Assembly: GCA_942492935.1 (NCBI GenBank)
Contig: OW818654.1
Location: 2,666,001-2,730,000 of the forward strand
Source of the DNA: JANJUO01 sp942492935
GTDB lineage: Bacteria; Bacteroidota; Ignavibacteria; Kapaibacteriales; UBA2268
DNA: 64,000 bases
Direction: 5' to 3'
Part shown: positions 27,131 through 37,300 of the stretch, piece by piece
Layout of the letters: every line of letters starts with the position of its first letter
Numbering within the stretch: the first letter of the stretch is position 1
Program-made: the position numbers and the translations under genes
Notes under the pieces: generated by a model
What the model was told of the DNA's origin: nothing
The model's database searches: none
The model's input: only the letters and a program-made list of their open reading frames with translations

Positions 27131-27464
27131 TTTCCTCATCTCCTTTTTGTGATAAATTGACTGCATTCAAATATACAGCAGCATTTAGCAAATCTTCTTC
27201 AATTTCTAATCTTGGAGACCACTTAATTCTACTCATCAATTTTTCTTTTGACACCAATAGCATTTCATCACTAATTTTATTGTCTTCTTCTGATTTATCT
27301 TCTTTAATATAAATTGACCTAATATTCCAAGTTTTTAGTATTCTCAAATGATTTGAACCAATAGTAATTCCTGCAGGTAAAAGAGTTTGCCCCTGATTAT
27401 TTACAATAGGTTCGTTTAATACCATACCCTCTAAGGCATCTTCAATGAATACCAATTTTGCCAT
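27117..27464 (-). CDS. Small protein resembling the HD-GYP N-terminal domain
   Basis: 115 residues. The N-terminal half (LVFIEDALEGMVLNEPIVNN, GQTLLPAGITIGSNHLRILK, IRSIYIKED) follows the pattern L-x-x-G-M-x-L-x-x-x-I-x-x-x-x-G-x-x-L-L-x-x-G-x-x-I seen at the start of many HD-GYP phosphodiesterases. No HD domain follows in the same frame; the HDOD gene takes over in an overlapping frame. It may be the detached regulatory part of an ancestral two-domain protein. It lies 2 bases after surE. The C-terminal 40 residues are acidic and variable. Confidence 0.7.
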   Translation of the reverse strand: MAKLVFIEDALEGMVLNEPIVNNQGQTLLPAGITIGSNHLRILKTWNIRSIYIKEDKSEEDNKISDEMLLVSKEKLMSRIKWSPRLEIEEDLLNAAVYLNAVNLSQKGDEENDKS

Positions 27465-27466
27465 TT

Positions 27467-28237
27467 TTACTCGAAATCTATTTTGTTAAATTGTTCATAT
27501 AATTCATAATTCAAAAAGTCAATTTTCAATGGAGTCAAGGAAATAAATCCTTTATCAACAGCTCCATCATCAGTTTCAAAAGCTTTATTTGCAGTTTTAA
27601 AAGCTCCAGCAAACCAATAATATTCATATCCAAATGGGTCAACTCTTTTCTCGTATTTATCATCCCATTTTGAATCAGATAGTTTAGTGATTTTAACACC
27701 TTTAATACTATCTTTATCAACATCAGGAATGTTGACGTTAATGAGCAAATTCTCTTTATTCTGTAATTGTATTATTTTTGGTATTATTTTTTTTATATAA
27801 CACTCTGCCCCATCTAAATTTGTGTTTAAATTATGAGAAGCAATTGAAAACGCAATTGAAGGAATATTAAAAAGCAACCCTTCAAAAGCGGCTGCTATAG
27901 TACCTGAATATAATACATTTATTGATGTATTTTTTCCATGATTTATTCCTGAAACTATTAAATCTGGTTTTTGTGGCATTAAAGTAGTTACAGCAAGTTT
28001 AACACAATCAACAGGAGAACCATCAACCATATACCCAAATATTTCACCTTCACGAAAAAAATGATTTACTCTTAACGGTTTGTGTAAAGTTAAAGAAGAA
28101 CTAACTGCACTTTGCTGTCTATCAGGTGCAACAATTGTAACATTACCAAAATTCCTCATTACTTTTGCAAGAGTAAGCAAACCTGGCGAGCTTATTCCAT
28201 CATCATTTGTAACTAATATGTTTAAATTACTATCCAT
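27467..28237 (-). CDS. surE: 5'/3'-nucleotidase SurE
   Basis: 256 residues, normal length. The start NILVTNDDGISSPGLLTLAK carries the metal-binding N-D-D. Also present are VVAPDRQQSAVSSSLTLHKP, the GSPVDCVKLAV segment and DLIVSGINHGKNTSINVLYS. All are SurE signatures. The enzyme removes phosphate from nucleoside monophosphates and acts in stationary-phase survival. It heads an operon of signalling genes with a 2-base gap, an unusual neighbourhood (surE more often sits with pcm or rpoS). Confidence 0.96.
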   Translation of the reverse strand: MDSNLNILVTNDDGISSPGLLTLAKVMRNFGNVTIVAPDRQQSAVSSSLTLHKPLRVNHFFREGEIFGYMVDGSPVDCVKLAVTTLMPQKPDLIVSGINHGKNTSINVLYSGTIAAAFEGLLFNIPSIAFSIASHNLNTNLDGAECYIKKIIPKIIQLQNKENLLINVNIPDVDKDSIKGVKITKLSDSKWDDKYEKRVDPFGYEYYWFAGAFKTANKAFETDDGAVDKGFISLTPLKIDFLNYELYEQFNKIDFE

Positions 28238-28890
28238 TTCAATATAATTAATTTAAAATCTTTCAAACATTTTCAAATGCAATATATATGCCATCTTTTT
28301 TAAAAATTTATATAAAATTTCAATAATGGTTTAGTTGGTAATTATTCTGCAACTTATTCTAATCTACATATATGAAATTTGTTGACAACTCAACCTATTA
28401 AAATGAATATAGAATTATGGTCATTTTGTAAAAATTCTTTGAAATTCCCATAGGGAATTAATGTTTGTAACTAATGATTTTCACACATCATCAAACAACG
28501 CCGTAGGTGTTGAATTATGGTTGCAATTTCGCCCAAAACCCGCATCCATCAATACACACCCCTTGCTCCCCTCTTTTTAGAGGGGAAATCTCAAGTTGTG
28601 TATTTTTATTACAAACAGGTACTACCGATGGGATTTTCAAGAAATTTCTTTTTTATTTTTCAACTTGTTCAAAAAATACTCTTATTCATTTAAATAACAA
28701 AGTAAATTGCAATTTATAAAAACTGTTGATTATTAACGATATTTATTGGAAAATACTGTATGTTGCATTTCAAAGTTAATATTTAAGTCACTCAATTCAT
28801 TTTAAGTAATGACATTTTATTCTTTTCATATATTTTTTCTCAAAAATCAATCTATTTTTTTTATTATGAATTATTTTTTCCTTAATTTTC
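28238..28890. repeat. Repeat-rich intergenic region
   Basis: This 653-bp stretch holds no gene I believe. It contains an AATTCCC/GGGAATT repeat (28437-28471) and CCGTAGGTGTTGAAT (about 28502-28516). A nested palindrome begins ATACACACCCCTTGC and ends GTTGTGTAT (28552-28603). From 28629 to 28712 there is a stretch nearly identical to 49993-50078. The same order of motifs recurs at 49855-50078, so this is a composite dispersed repeat of about 210 bp, interrupted here by the nested palindrome. Confidence 0.75.
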
Positions 28891-28941
28891 GTGTCTTATT
28901 TTTACAAATTTATTAAAAGTTTATATTTTAAGTATATTATT

Positions 28942-30267
28942 ATGAAAAAAATGGCAAAAAAGCCCAATAAGAAAAGCAAAAAAAAGGGCTTCTTAATATT
29001 TTCCTTTGCAGTTTTATTAATCATTGTTGCATATTATTTAGGAAAAGGATTTATACAGAATGAAATTTCTTCCGAAAATAGTTTAAAAGTTGATACTTTA
29101 ACTAAGTTAAAAAGTAATGATACAGCAAAAAAATACTCAGTCGAATACTTGAAAGCTGTTACTCCAGAATCAGATTCTAATACTAAAATTATCAATATAA
29201 GTAGCAACGACTCTATTATTCCCAAAGAGCCACAATTTGATGAGAATGCTGGTAAATTTATCAAAAGAGTTTATAGCGGAAAACGTATAAATATTGCTGT
29301 AACAGGAACAGATGCAAGAATTGGTACTAATTCCAAACATGCTGATGCAAATCATGTAATTTCTTTGTTGCTTGATAGTGGTTTAGTTGAAATTATTTCA
29401 GTACCAAGAGATACTTACACGGATGCAGGTTATGATGATTCAACTGGTTTAAATAAATTAACTATACTAAGAGCAAATAGAGGGCGACAAGCATATTTGA
29501 AAGAGCTTGCCAATATTGCAAATTTAGATAAGATACATTACTATGTTGAATTTGGATTTTCTCAAGCTATGGGTATCATTGACTGGCTCGGATTTAAAGA
29601 TGCAAGTTCAACTTTACAGGTATTACGTTCAAGGCAGGGATTGGGCGGTGATGATTATCAAAGACAATATAATCAAGGGAATTTTATCAAACATGCATTA
29701 TATAAACATTTCAATAGATTTACTGGTGTGATGGGTGATGTAATGATTTTTGGGGCATTATCATTGGTCGAAACAAATCTCACTCAATCTGTTATGAAAG
29801 ATTTAGTTGAAAAAATGAACGCTAAAGGATTTCCTAAGAGTTTGAATGATATTACTCAGAAAATTAGACCTTCAATGGGAATTAAATTTAAAGTTTACGA
29901 TTTCAGTAATGAAAGCACTGTTACTGAATTAACAAAAAAAATACAAAGTTTTAACGAGTATAGAGATAAGCACGACTCTACTTTCAACAAGAGCAAAACA
30001 AGAAATGTTGAAAATATTTTACTTAATGTAATTGCAAAAGCTGAAGCCGATACTGCAAAAAGACCAGCTGAAGTTATTAGAAAATTAAATGTTTACTATG
30101 AACAACGTGCTTGGTTGCAAATTAGTGATTATTCCAAAAGAGCAAATGTACGGAGCAAAATAGCTGATATGTTGATTTCTGCTAATATAAAAAGAAAAAA
30201 CACGCAAGCGGCTCAATCAATCAAAGAAACTATACAAGCAGAAATAAAACTATTTGAGAATAAATAG
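28942..30267 (+). CDS. LytR-CpsA-Psr (LCP) family protein
   Basis: 441 residues from ATG 28942, which gives a lysine-rich N-terminus then one membrane helix (about 17-35); a longer start at 28891 would place 17 extra residues before it. The LCP domain (about 105-290) has INIAVTGTDARIG, SKHADANHVISLLLD and VEIISVPRDTYTD, matching the family's D-R...D...S-x-P-R-D-T pattern with arginine and aspartate residues that bind polyprenyl pyrophosphate. LCP enzymes attach glycopolymers from lipid carriers to acceptors outside the membrane. The C-terminal 120 residues are charged and helical. In Gram-negative bacteria the substrate is uncertain. Confidence 0.87.
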   Translation: MKKMAKKPNKKSKKKGFLIFSFAVLLIIVAYYLGKGFIQNEISSENSLKVDTLTKLKSNDTAKKYSVEYLKAVTPESDSNTKIINISSNDSIIPKEPQFDENAGKFIKRVYSGKRINIAVTGTDARIGTNSKHADANHVISLLLDSGLVEIISVPRDTYTDAGYDDSTGLNKLTILRANRGRQAYLKELANIANLDKIHYYVEFGFSQAMGIIDWLGFKDASSTLQVLRSRQGLGGDDYQRQYNQGNFIKHALYKHFNRFTGVMGDVMIFGALSLVETNLTQSVMKDLVEKMNAKGFPKSLNDITQKIRPSMGIKFKVYDFSNESTVTELTKKIQSFNEYRDKHDSTFNKSKTRNVENILLNVIAKAEADTAKRPAEVIRKLNVYYEQRAWLQISDYSKRANVRSKIADMLISANIKRKNTQAAQSIKETIQAEIKLFENK

Positions 30268-30655
30268 AGTATTGGAAATCCTCCAAAAACCCCTTTTTCA
30301 ACGTGGCAAGTTTTTTTTATTTTACCGATTAGAAATCCCCCTCAATCCCCCTTTTAAAAAAGGGGGAAAAAATTCTTTTCATTTATTTCCTTAAAAAATA
30401 AAATGGGGCAGAGGGATTTCCATATTTTTCTGATTCAAAATCCCCATTAAAAAATGGGAAAAAATACTTCCTTTTCTCCCTTTAGCAAAGGGGGCAAGGG
30501 GGATTTCTTCCTTTTTCACATTTGATAATTATTTGGTATATTTTCTCTTTTATACTAAATCACACAAAATAATTTTAATTTAATTGAATGAACATAAATT
30601 AAAATTGCTTAAAATTTCATAAATTTGTTTTTTTGAAATTGACGGAAATAAAAAA
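30268..30655. repeat. MITE-like element with GAAATCCCCCT ends, in an intergenic region
   Basis: Within this 388-bp spacer, GAAATCCCCCTCAATCCCCC at 30332 and its near-complement GGGGGCAAGGGGGATTTC ending at 30507 form inverted ends of a 176-bp block. Internal copies (TTTTAAAAAAGGGGGAAAAA; AATCCCCATTAAAAAATGGG) make further hairpins. It looks like a non-autonomous palindromic repeat. The purS promoter must lie to its right. Confidence 0.65.
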
Positions 30656-30916
30656 ATGAAAAATTATAAAGCATTTATCAAAATAGTTCTTAGAGAAGGT
30701 ATTCTTGATGTTCAAGGAAAAACTATCGAAAATGCACTTCATTCAATGGATTTTAATAGTATAGACAAGGTTAGAATTGGTAAATTTGTTGAATTAAACG
30801 TTGTTGCAGAGAGTTTTGACAGTGCTGAAGAAAAAGTAGAGCAAGCATGTAAACAACTAATAGCAAACCCAATAATTGAAGATTATTTTATTGATTTAAT
30901 AGAATCAGAGGAATAA
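30656..30916 (+). CDS. purS: FGAM synthase subunit PurS
   Basis: 86 residues, full length. It starts KNYKAFIKIVLREGILDVQG with the PurS pattern V-x-L-x-x-x-x-x-D-x-Q-G, continues KTIENALHSMDFNSIDKVRI and GKFVEL, and ends NPIIEDYFIDLIE. PurS is the small dimeric subunit that bridges PurQ and PurL in formylglycinamidine ribonucleotide synthesis (purine pathway step 4). purQ begins 4 bases after its stop, so the two are co-translated. purL is not in the window. Confidence 0.96.
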   Translation: MKNYKAFIKIVLREGILDVQGKTIENALHSMDFNSIDKVRIGKFVELNVVAESFDSAEEKVEQACKQLIANPIIEDYFIDLIESEE

Positions 30917-30920
30917 TTCG

Positions 30921-31616
30921 ATGAAATTTGGTGTTGTTGTATTTCCTGGTTCTAATTGCGACCACGATGCGTATTCTGCTGTTTCATTAAATGCAGGTTA
31001 TGAAGCAAAATACTTGTGGCATAAGGATTCCGCAATTCCATCTGATATAGATGCTGTAATACTTCCCGGTGGTTTTTCTTATGGAGATTATCTTCGTTGT
31101 GGAGCAATAGCAAGATTTTCTCCCATAATGAAGGAAGTTATTAATTTTGCTAATAATGGTGGTTATGTAATCGGAATTTGTAATGGTTTTCAGATTTTAA
31201 CAGAATCTGGATTATTACCCGGAGTTTTATTGAGAAATGCATCTATGAAATTTATATGTAAAGATGTTTATCTTAAAGTGGAAAACAATTCTTCAGCATT
31301 TACAAATAAATTAAATATTGGTGATATTTTGAGAATTCCAGTTGCTCATGGTGAAGGAAATTACTTTGCAGAAAGTGATATTATCAAGGAATTAGAAGAT
31401 AATAACCGAGTAATTTTCAGATATTCTTCTGATGATGGAATTGTTGATGAATCAACAAATTTGAATGGCTCAATCAATAATATAGCTGGTATTATTAATA
31501 AAAATGGGAATGTACTCGGAATGATGCCACATCCAGAACGATACAGTGACGAAATACTTGGCTGTAATGATGGTATTAGTATTTTTCATGCTTTAGCAAA
31601 TAGTTTAATTAAATAA
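30921..31616 (+). CDS. purQ: FGAM synthase glutaminase subunit PurQ
   Basis: 231 residues, full length. Class I glutamine amidotransferase: VVFPGSNCDHDAY at the start, oxyanion region VILPGGFSYGDYLRCGAIA, nucleophile cysteine in YVIGICNGFQILTESGLLPG, and catalytic H-x-E in MMPHPERYSD. It hydrolyses glutamine and passes ammonia to PurL. It lies between purS and tatA on the same strand with short gaps, forming a small operon. Confidence 0.97.
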   Translation: MKFGVVVFPGSNCDHDAYSAVSLNAGYEAKYLWHKDSAIPSDIDAVILPGGFSYGDYLRCGAIARFSPIMKEVINFANNGGYVIGICNGFQILTESGLLPGVLLRNASMKFICKDVYLKVENNSSAFTNKLNIGDILRIPVAHGEGNYFAESDIIKELEDNNRVIFRYSSDDGIVDESTNLNGSINNIAGIINKNGNVLGMMPHPERYSDEILGCNDGISIFHALANSLIK

Positions 31617-31632
31617 TAAATTTAGGTGATTT

Positions 31633-31815
31633 ATGTTTGGTCTTGGAACAACAGAATTAATAGTTATCGGTTTTGGTATTATTCTGCTATTTGGAGCAAA
31701 GAAAATACCTGAATTGATGAAAGGGCTTGGCTCCGGTATAAAAGAATTTAAGAAAGCATCAATTGTTGAAGATGATGAGCAAAAGAAATTAAGTAATAGC
31801 GATAGCACTAAATAA
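31633..31815 (+). CDS. tatA: Sec-independent translocase subunit TatA/E
   Basis: 60 residues. FGLGTTELIVIGFGIILLFG is the single membrane helix with the conserved early E. The F-G-A-K-K-I-P-E hinge and amphipathic helix ELMKGLGSGIKEFKKA follow, then a short charged tail. TatA oligomers form the twin-arginine pathway pore. It is 16 bases after purQ. No tatC is in the window, so this may be one of several TatA-type genes. Confidence 0.95.
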   Translation: MFGLGTTELIVIGFGIILLFGAKKIPELMKGLGSGIKEFKKASIVEDDEQKKLSNSDSTK

Positions 31816-32231
31816 AGTCAAATAGCAAAGTATTCAATTGAGCCATTTAACACTTGATTAGAAGTCTAATATTTGCAGATGTCCAACACTTTGAAAGTGT
31901 TGGACATCTTGTTTTGAGTTCTGAATAACAATTTCCACGATTGTCATGCTGAATTTTGTTCAGCATCTAATGTATTCTGAAACATGTTCTGAATGATGGT
32001 AATTTTAAACCATTCCGCACTTGATGAAAAGTCTAATATTTGCAGATGTCCAACACTTTGAAAGTGTTGGACATCTTGTTTTGAGTTCTGAATAACAATT
32101 TCCACGATTGTCATGCTGAATTTAGTTCAGCATCTAATGGGTTCTGAAACAAGTTTTGAATGACAACTTATGAAACAAGTTTATGACAAATATTTGAAAT
32201 TGATTTTGTGCATATAGTAAAAATTAAAATT
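31816..32231. repeat. 167-bp tandem direct repeat with embedded hairpins
   Basis: Copy 1 begins CACTTGATTAGAAGTCTAAT at 31851, and copy 2 begins at 32018 (period 167). They differ at few positions. Each contains a perfect 15-bp hairpin AGATGTCCAACACTT-TGA-AAGTGTTGGACATCT (31877-31909 and 32044-32076) and then TTGTCATGCTGAA...TTCAGCATCT. The high identity suggests a recent tandem duplication of a non-coding mobile repeat. No gene is seen in the interval. Confidence 0.9.
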
Positions 32232-32264
32232 CAAAAAAAAAAACGGTAGGACTTCCCTACCGTT
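32232..32264 (-). terminator. Rho-independent terminator of the porin gene
   Basis: Read on the minus strand, AACGGTAGG / CCTACCGTT with a 5-nt loop is followed by a run of at least ten T. It lies 34 bases beyond the porin stop codon at 32299. Confidence 0.9.
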
Positions 32265-32298
32265 AATAAATGTGTTTCAATATTAAATCATAAATCGT

Positions 32299-33579
32299 TT
32301 AGAATTTGAATTGCATTCTTAATGTTAAAAAATTATCCACAGGGTCTTTTGCTAATAATTCTTTTCCTTTTACAAGATTTGTAGAAGTTGTGCTATTTAT
32401 CATATCATACCACAAAGAAATTCTACAATTTCTAAATGTATAATTATGAATACCAATTCCAATAGTAGATACAGACAAGTCTTTAACGTTGTCAATTTTA
32501 CTTTCTTCAATTGCGGTATTTGGATTATAAGAATCATATTTAGCAGCAAATTGCCATTCTTCTGTTATATTTTTAACGAACATAACGTAAAATCCACTGA
32601 AATCTCTTTTGCGAATATAAGAATTTGCAGGTTTACCTGTTGATGCAGTTAATTCATCAGCATTTGAGCCAGTAATGTATTCACCCATCAATTTCATTCC
32701 ACCAAGAATATCCCAATAAATTTGAGCTTCTGCTCCAAACCAATTTCTTGCAACAGCATCATCACTTTTCATTGAAGTTGAATCAATTACTGATGTTGGA
32801 TTTTCACTTGCAATAAATCTTGAAGTATTTGCAATCATATTACCAAATCTTGCATGTACACCTAAGTCAATTCCTAAACCTAAATCTGTAATTGCAAATT
32901 CTTTTGTAAGTCTTCCCATATAATACAATGGGGCGTTATTATGGTTAGGAAAGAATTGTTTCAAATCACCATTGTAAGTATTATTGAATGCAGCTAATTG
33001 AAGTTTAAACATATCTTCTGGTGCAATAGTAAACATTAATCCCAAATCTCTTTCACTCGGATATAATGTTCTAACAACTTGTGACCTTTCCATTGATTCT
33101 CTTTGGCTTGAAGAATATTCAACTTCATATACTGGACGATTAAATACACCAGCTGTCATTGTTACAAATTTTGTCCAAGGATCAGTAATCGCAAGATAAG
33201 CATCTTTTAATTCAAATCCTGTATTTGAAAAATCACCCTGTAAAACATATTGAGTTAAACCTGCAGTATAAGCAAATTTAATTCGACTTCTTCTTACTCT
33301 CAAACGACCTTGAACATAATCAGATGAATCATAAGGACTCATACCAAATCCCTTGTTAGCTTCTGATTTTTCGATTTGGATTTGCATATAACCTGATATT
33401 TTCAACTTTTTTAATCCGTCAACATCACTAAGCAAGGTAGTTACATTTTCATCAATACCTTCAACTTTACCGGCTAATTCTTCGGTTGAAATCGGATTAC
33501 TTTCAGAATGTCCCTGTGCCAATACAGGTATCAATGAAGTAAAACTTATTACCATTAATGTAATAAAAAATCTAAACAT
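32299..33579 (-). CDS. Phosphate-selective porin O/P family outer-membrane protein
   Basis: 426 residues: signal peptide (about 1-22, ending VLAQG), a short coiled segment (about 30-58: EELAGKVEGIDENVTTLLSD), then a 16-strand-type beta barrel from KISGYMQIQIEK to the C-terminal LTLRMQFKF with terminal phenylalanine. RRSRIKFAYTAGLTQYVLQG and LYPSERDLGLMFT are typical of OprO/OprP-like porins. It would admit phosphate or other anions through the outer membrane. Pho control is plausible given the pst locus in this window but no PhoB box was identified. Monocistronic. Confidence 0.85.
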   Translation of the reverse strand: MFRFFITLMVISFTSLIPVLAQGHSESNPISTEELAGKVEGIDENVTTLLSDVDGLKKLKISGYMQIQIEKSEANKGFGMSPYDSSDYVQGRLRVRRSRIKFAYTAGLTQYVLQGDFSNTGFELKDAYLAITDPWTKFVTMTAGVFNRPVYEVEYSSSQRESMERSQVVRTLYPSERDLGLMFTIAPEDMFKLQLAAFNNTYNGDLKQFFPNHNNAPLYYMGRLTKEFAITDLGLGIDLGVHARFGNMIANTSRFIASENPTSVIDSTSMKSDDAVARNWFGAEAQIYWDILGGMKLMGEYITGSNADELTASTGKPANSYIRKRDFSGFYVMFVKNITEEWQFAAKYDSYNPNTAIEESKIDNVKDLSVSTIGIGIHNYTFRNCRISLWYDMINSTTSTNLVKGKELLAKDPVDNFLTLRMQFKF

Positions 33580-33732
33580 AATAAATCCATAAATAATTTA
33601 ACAAATTGTAATTTATCTTATTACAAAATTCGTATTTTAGTGTGAATTAGAAATTAATTAATTGTTAAGTTTCAGTAAATTTGCTGAAACGTTTTTTAAT
33701 CCATTATTTAAAAATAATGACAATTGATTATA

Positions 33733-34266
33733 TTAATTATTATATTTTTTTTTGGTTGTGATTGATTTATTGAAGTTACTAAGCATTTTATAAATTGAGT
33801 GCTTTGCACCGGGTGTTAGAACTTTGATAAATCTCTCTTCAGAATAAAATTCAATTTCATTAATAAAAATCGGATAGCATTCAGCAATTCTTAACATTGT
33901 CTTAAATGCATTATATCTTACTGCTGGTTGTTTATTGAGTTGTACCCAAATTTTCAAACAAATATCAAATAAAACACCAATATGATTTTCATCAATTTCC
34001 ATATTTTGCAAAATTTTCAGTAACTCCCTTTGATGATTATCTTTTTTTAGGGGAATTACATCTAAAATTTTGCCAAGGTATTCTCTAACACGAAAATCAT
34101 TAGGTTCCATACAACTCCACAATAACCAAGATGCCCTCCACGATAATTTTGAATCGTCTTTCAATGCTAATTCAATCAATTGTTCTATACGTTCTGGGTT
34201 TGCATAAATAAAATCAACCATTTCACCTTTATAGCATTGAGTAAGAATTTGTTCTAATGTTTTCAT
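33733..34266 (-). CDS. HEAT-like helical repeat protein, unknown function
   Basis: 177 residues, all-helical. Repeats such as IEQLIELALKDDSKLSWRAS and WLLWSCMEPNDFRVREYL look like HEAT/ARM units, and the family occurs in Bacteroidota as small cytoplasmic proteins of unknown role. There is no signal peptide. It sits 52 bases upstream of nothing conserved and just downstream (in transcription terms) of the large kinase gene region; co-transcription with the kinase is not assured. Confidence 0.65.
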   Translation of the reverse strand: MKTLEQILTQCYKGEMVDFIYANPERIEQLIELALKDDSKLSWRASWLLWSCMEPNDFRVREYLGKILDVIPLKKDNHQRELLKILQNMEIDENHIGVLFDICLKIWVQLNKQPAVRYNAFKTMLRIAECYPIFINEIEFYSEERFIKVLTPGAKHSIYKMLSNFNKSITTKKKYNN

Positions 34267-34318
34267 TCTAATGTTACTACATAATATTTAATGTCATCAC
34301 AATAATAGTTTCTATTTC

Positions 34319-37300
34319 TCATTTTGGCAAAGTAAAATAAAATGTACTTCCTGCTCCTTCTTGACTTTTCACCCATATTTTTCCACCTAATAATTCTGTT
34401 AGACCTTTGCAAATTGCTAACCCAAGACCTGCACCCTCGTAATCTCTTGTTATAGATATGTCTGCTTGTGAAAATCTTTTGAATAGTTTTGTCTGGAAGT
34501 CATCACTAATTCCAATTCCTGAATCTTTTACAAAAAATTCAATATGGTCATCTTTTACATCATATCCAAATTCAATTTTTCCAGATTTAGTAAATTTAAT
34601 TGCATTATATATCAAGTTTGTAAATATTTGATTTAATTTCGATTCATCTGAGTATATTTCCATAGTTTCATTGATTTGATTACTAATATTGTGAAGTATC
34701 AATCCCTTCTCTGCAGCTGCAAGTTGATAAGTATTCAATAAATTATTCATAAACTTATTAATATTAAAGTTTTCCATTACAATTTTTAACTGACCTGTTT
34801 CTATTCTGGAAATATCTAAAATATTGTTAACCAAATTTAAAAGTCGAGTTCCACTATGCTGAATAATATTTGCAAATTCTATTACATCTTCATGAGTGTT
34901 TCCTTCTTCTTGCAAAAGTGATGAAAAGCCAATAATACCATTAAGAGGAGTTCTAATTTCGTGAGACATATTTTGAAGAAAAGCAGTTTTTAACATATCA
35001 TTTTCTTCTGCTTTTTCTTTTGCAAGTTCCAAATCATAATTTGTAGTTCTTAGAACTTCATTTAACTGCATATATTCTTCGTATTGTGCCTCAAGGTCTT
35101 TATTTTGAGTTTTAATCAAATCTTCAGCTTTCTTTCTTTCTGTAATATCCTTAGCGAATCCAAGATAGCGATTTTCAGAAAGTTTAACAGCATCTACTGA
35201 CCACCAACGAACCTCGCCACTCTTATGAATAAATGTAAATTCACCACTTGCTTTACCAATTGATTTCACCCTATTGAAATGCTCCAAAGATTCATTAAGA
35301 GTTTCAGCTTGTACAATATTCACTATACTCATTGTTAATAACTCTGATTGGCTATAACCAGTAATAATTTCAGCAGAACGATTAACTTCTAAATAATTAC
35401 CGGTTTCATCTGTTACAAATACTCCATCTGGCGAAGTGTCAATATAGCTTTTGAATTTTAATTCACTTGCTTTTAGTTTTTCTTCCGCAAGTTTTCTTGT
35501 TGTACTATCTTGAATAATACCATACCAAAGTGTACTTCCATCTTCTTGTAAAAATGGTTTGGCATAACATATCCTCCAACGTAATCCCTGTTTGGGTAAT
35601 ACAACTCTAAATTCTACATGGAATAATGTTTGATTTCTCGCAGACTCAAAAATTGCTTCTGCTACTTCATTATAATCATCTGGATGCAATCGTGAAAATA
35701 CTGGGGATGCGTCTTCTCTCACTTCTTCGGGTAAAACTTCATATATTTCATACATACCCGGACTTGAGTAAGGAAATGCAGAACGTCCATCTGGATACAA
35801 CCTGTATTGATAAACAACACCGGGTACTTGTGCTGCAAGATTTGTAAGCATTTCATTGCTTTTTCTTATTAATTCCTCAGCTTTCTTGCTTTCTGTAATA
35901 TTTTTGCAACCACCATATACATTCTTAGCTTTAAGAAATGTATCAAATTCACAGGTTGTATTTACTTGAAGCCAAACAATATTATTTTCTCTATCAACTA
36001 TTCTCAATTGACATTCTAATGATTCACCGGGATTAATATCTATCACATTTCTTTTGAAAATTTGCATATCTTCGAATAAAACAAGAAATCCCCAGCATTT
36101 TTTTTCCATAATTTCATCTATTGAATAGCCAGTAATTTTTTGAATTGCCCCTGCAATCCAATCAATTTCAAGAGAACCATTTGTATCAATACAAGAAAAT
36201 GAAAAATCAGATGAAGTTTGAGATATAATTTTGTAACGATTTTCACTTTTAGCAACCGATTCTTCCATCAATTTTCTTTCGGTAATATCTTCATATACCC
36301 CAAGAATAATATTTGGAAGTCCATCTTTATCGAATATTGGAATTTTTGTTGTATCAATCCATAATCGACTACCATCTGACTGTTGAAGTGGTTCAATAAT
36401 ATGATATTTAGGTTTGTTATTATTTAATACTTCCAAGTCGTCTGCACGATAAGCATCAGCTTCTTCTTTGGGCCAAGGCATATCGTAATCGGTTTTTCCA
36501 ATTACTTGATGTGTGTTCATTAAACCAATTGCTTCAGCAAATCTTTGATTGCAACCAATATAAATACCATCTTTATTTTTCCAAAATACTGACTGAGGAA
36601 TAGTATCAAGTATGGTTGCAAGGTTTTGTTGACTTTCGCGTAATTTATCATCAATATCTTTTAATTCAGTAATATCTCTAAATTCAACAACTCTTACATT
36701 TTTCCCTTTGTATGGTATTTGCCTTGCTTCCAATCTAAGCGGATACTCTTCGCCATTTTTTCGAACACCAATTGCTTCGTAAGGTTTTTCGTAACCAGCA
36801 AGGATATTACTTTTAACCATATCTCGTGATTTTTCTGAAATAAGCAATAAACCATCCATTCCAATCAATTCATCGTAACAATAACCTGTTAAAGTTGAAA
36901 GACCTTCATTACATTCCAAGATGATTCCTTTATCATGGATAGTAATACCTCCAAAAGAGGCATTATGTAATGCTTTAAAACGAGATTCACTTTCATTTAA
37001 ATTATTTACAAATTCTCTTTCTTCTGTTTGGTCACGAAAAACAAGTACTACACCCGTGATTTCATTATCTTTGTTTCTGATAGGGGCGCCACTATCTGCA
37101 ATCGGTGTTTCAGTTCCATCTTTTGAAATAAGTAAAGTATGATTTGCAAGCCCAACAACAATTCCTTTCTCTAAAACTATATCGACTGGATTGACTACTT
37201 TTTTTCTTGTATCTTCATTAATTATAACAAATACTTCTTCTAATGGTTTCCCTTTTGCATCTGTTTCTGTCCATCCGGTTAGAACTTCCGCAACGAAATT

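Noticed and set aside
28507..28719. 70-codon plus-strand frame
   Set aside because: It lies wholly within dispersed repeats; the translation is just repeat sequence.
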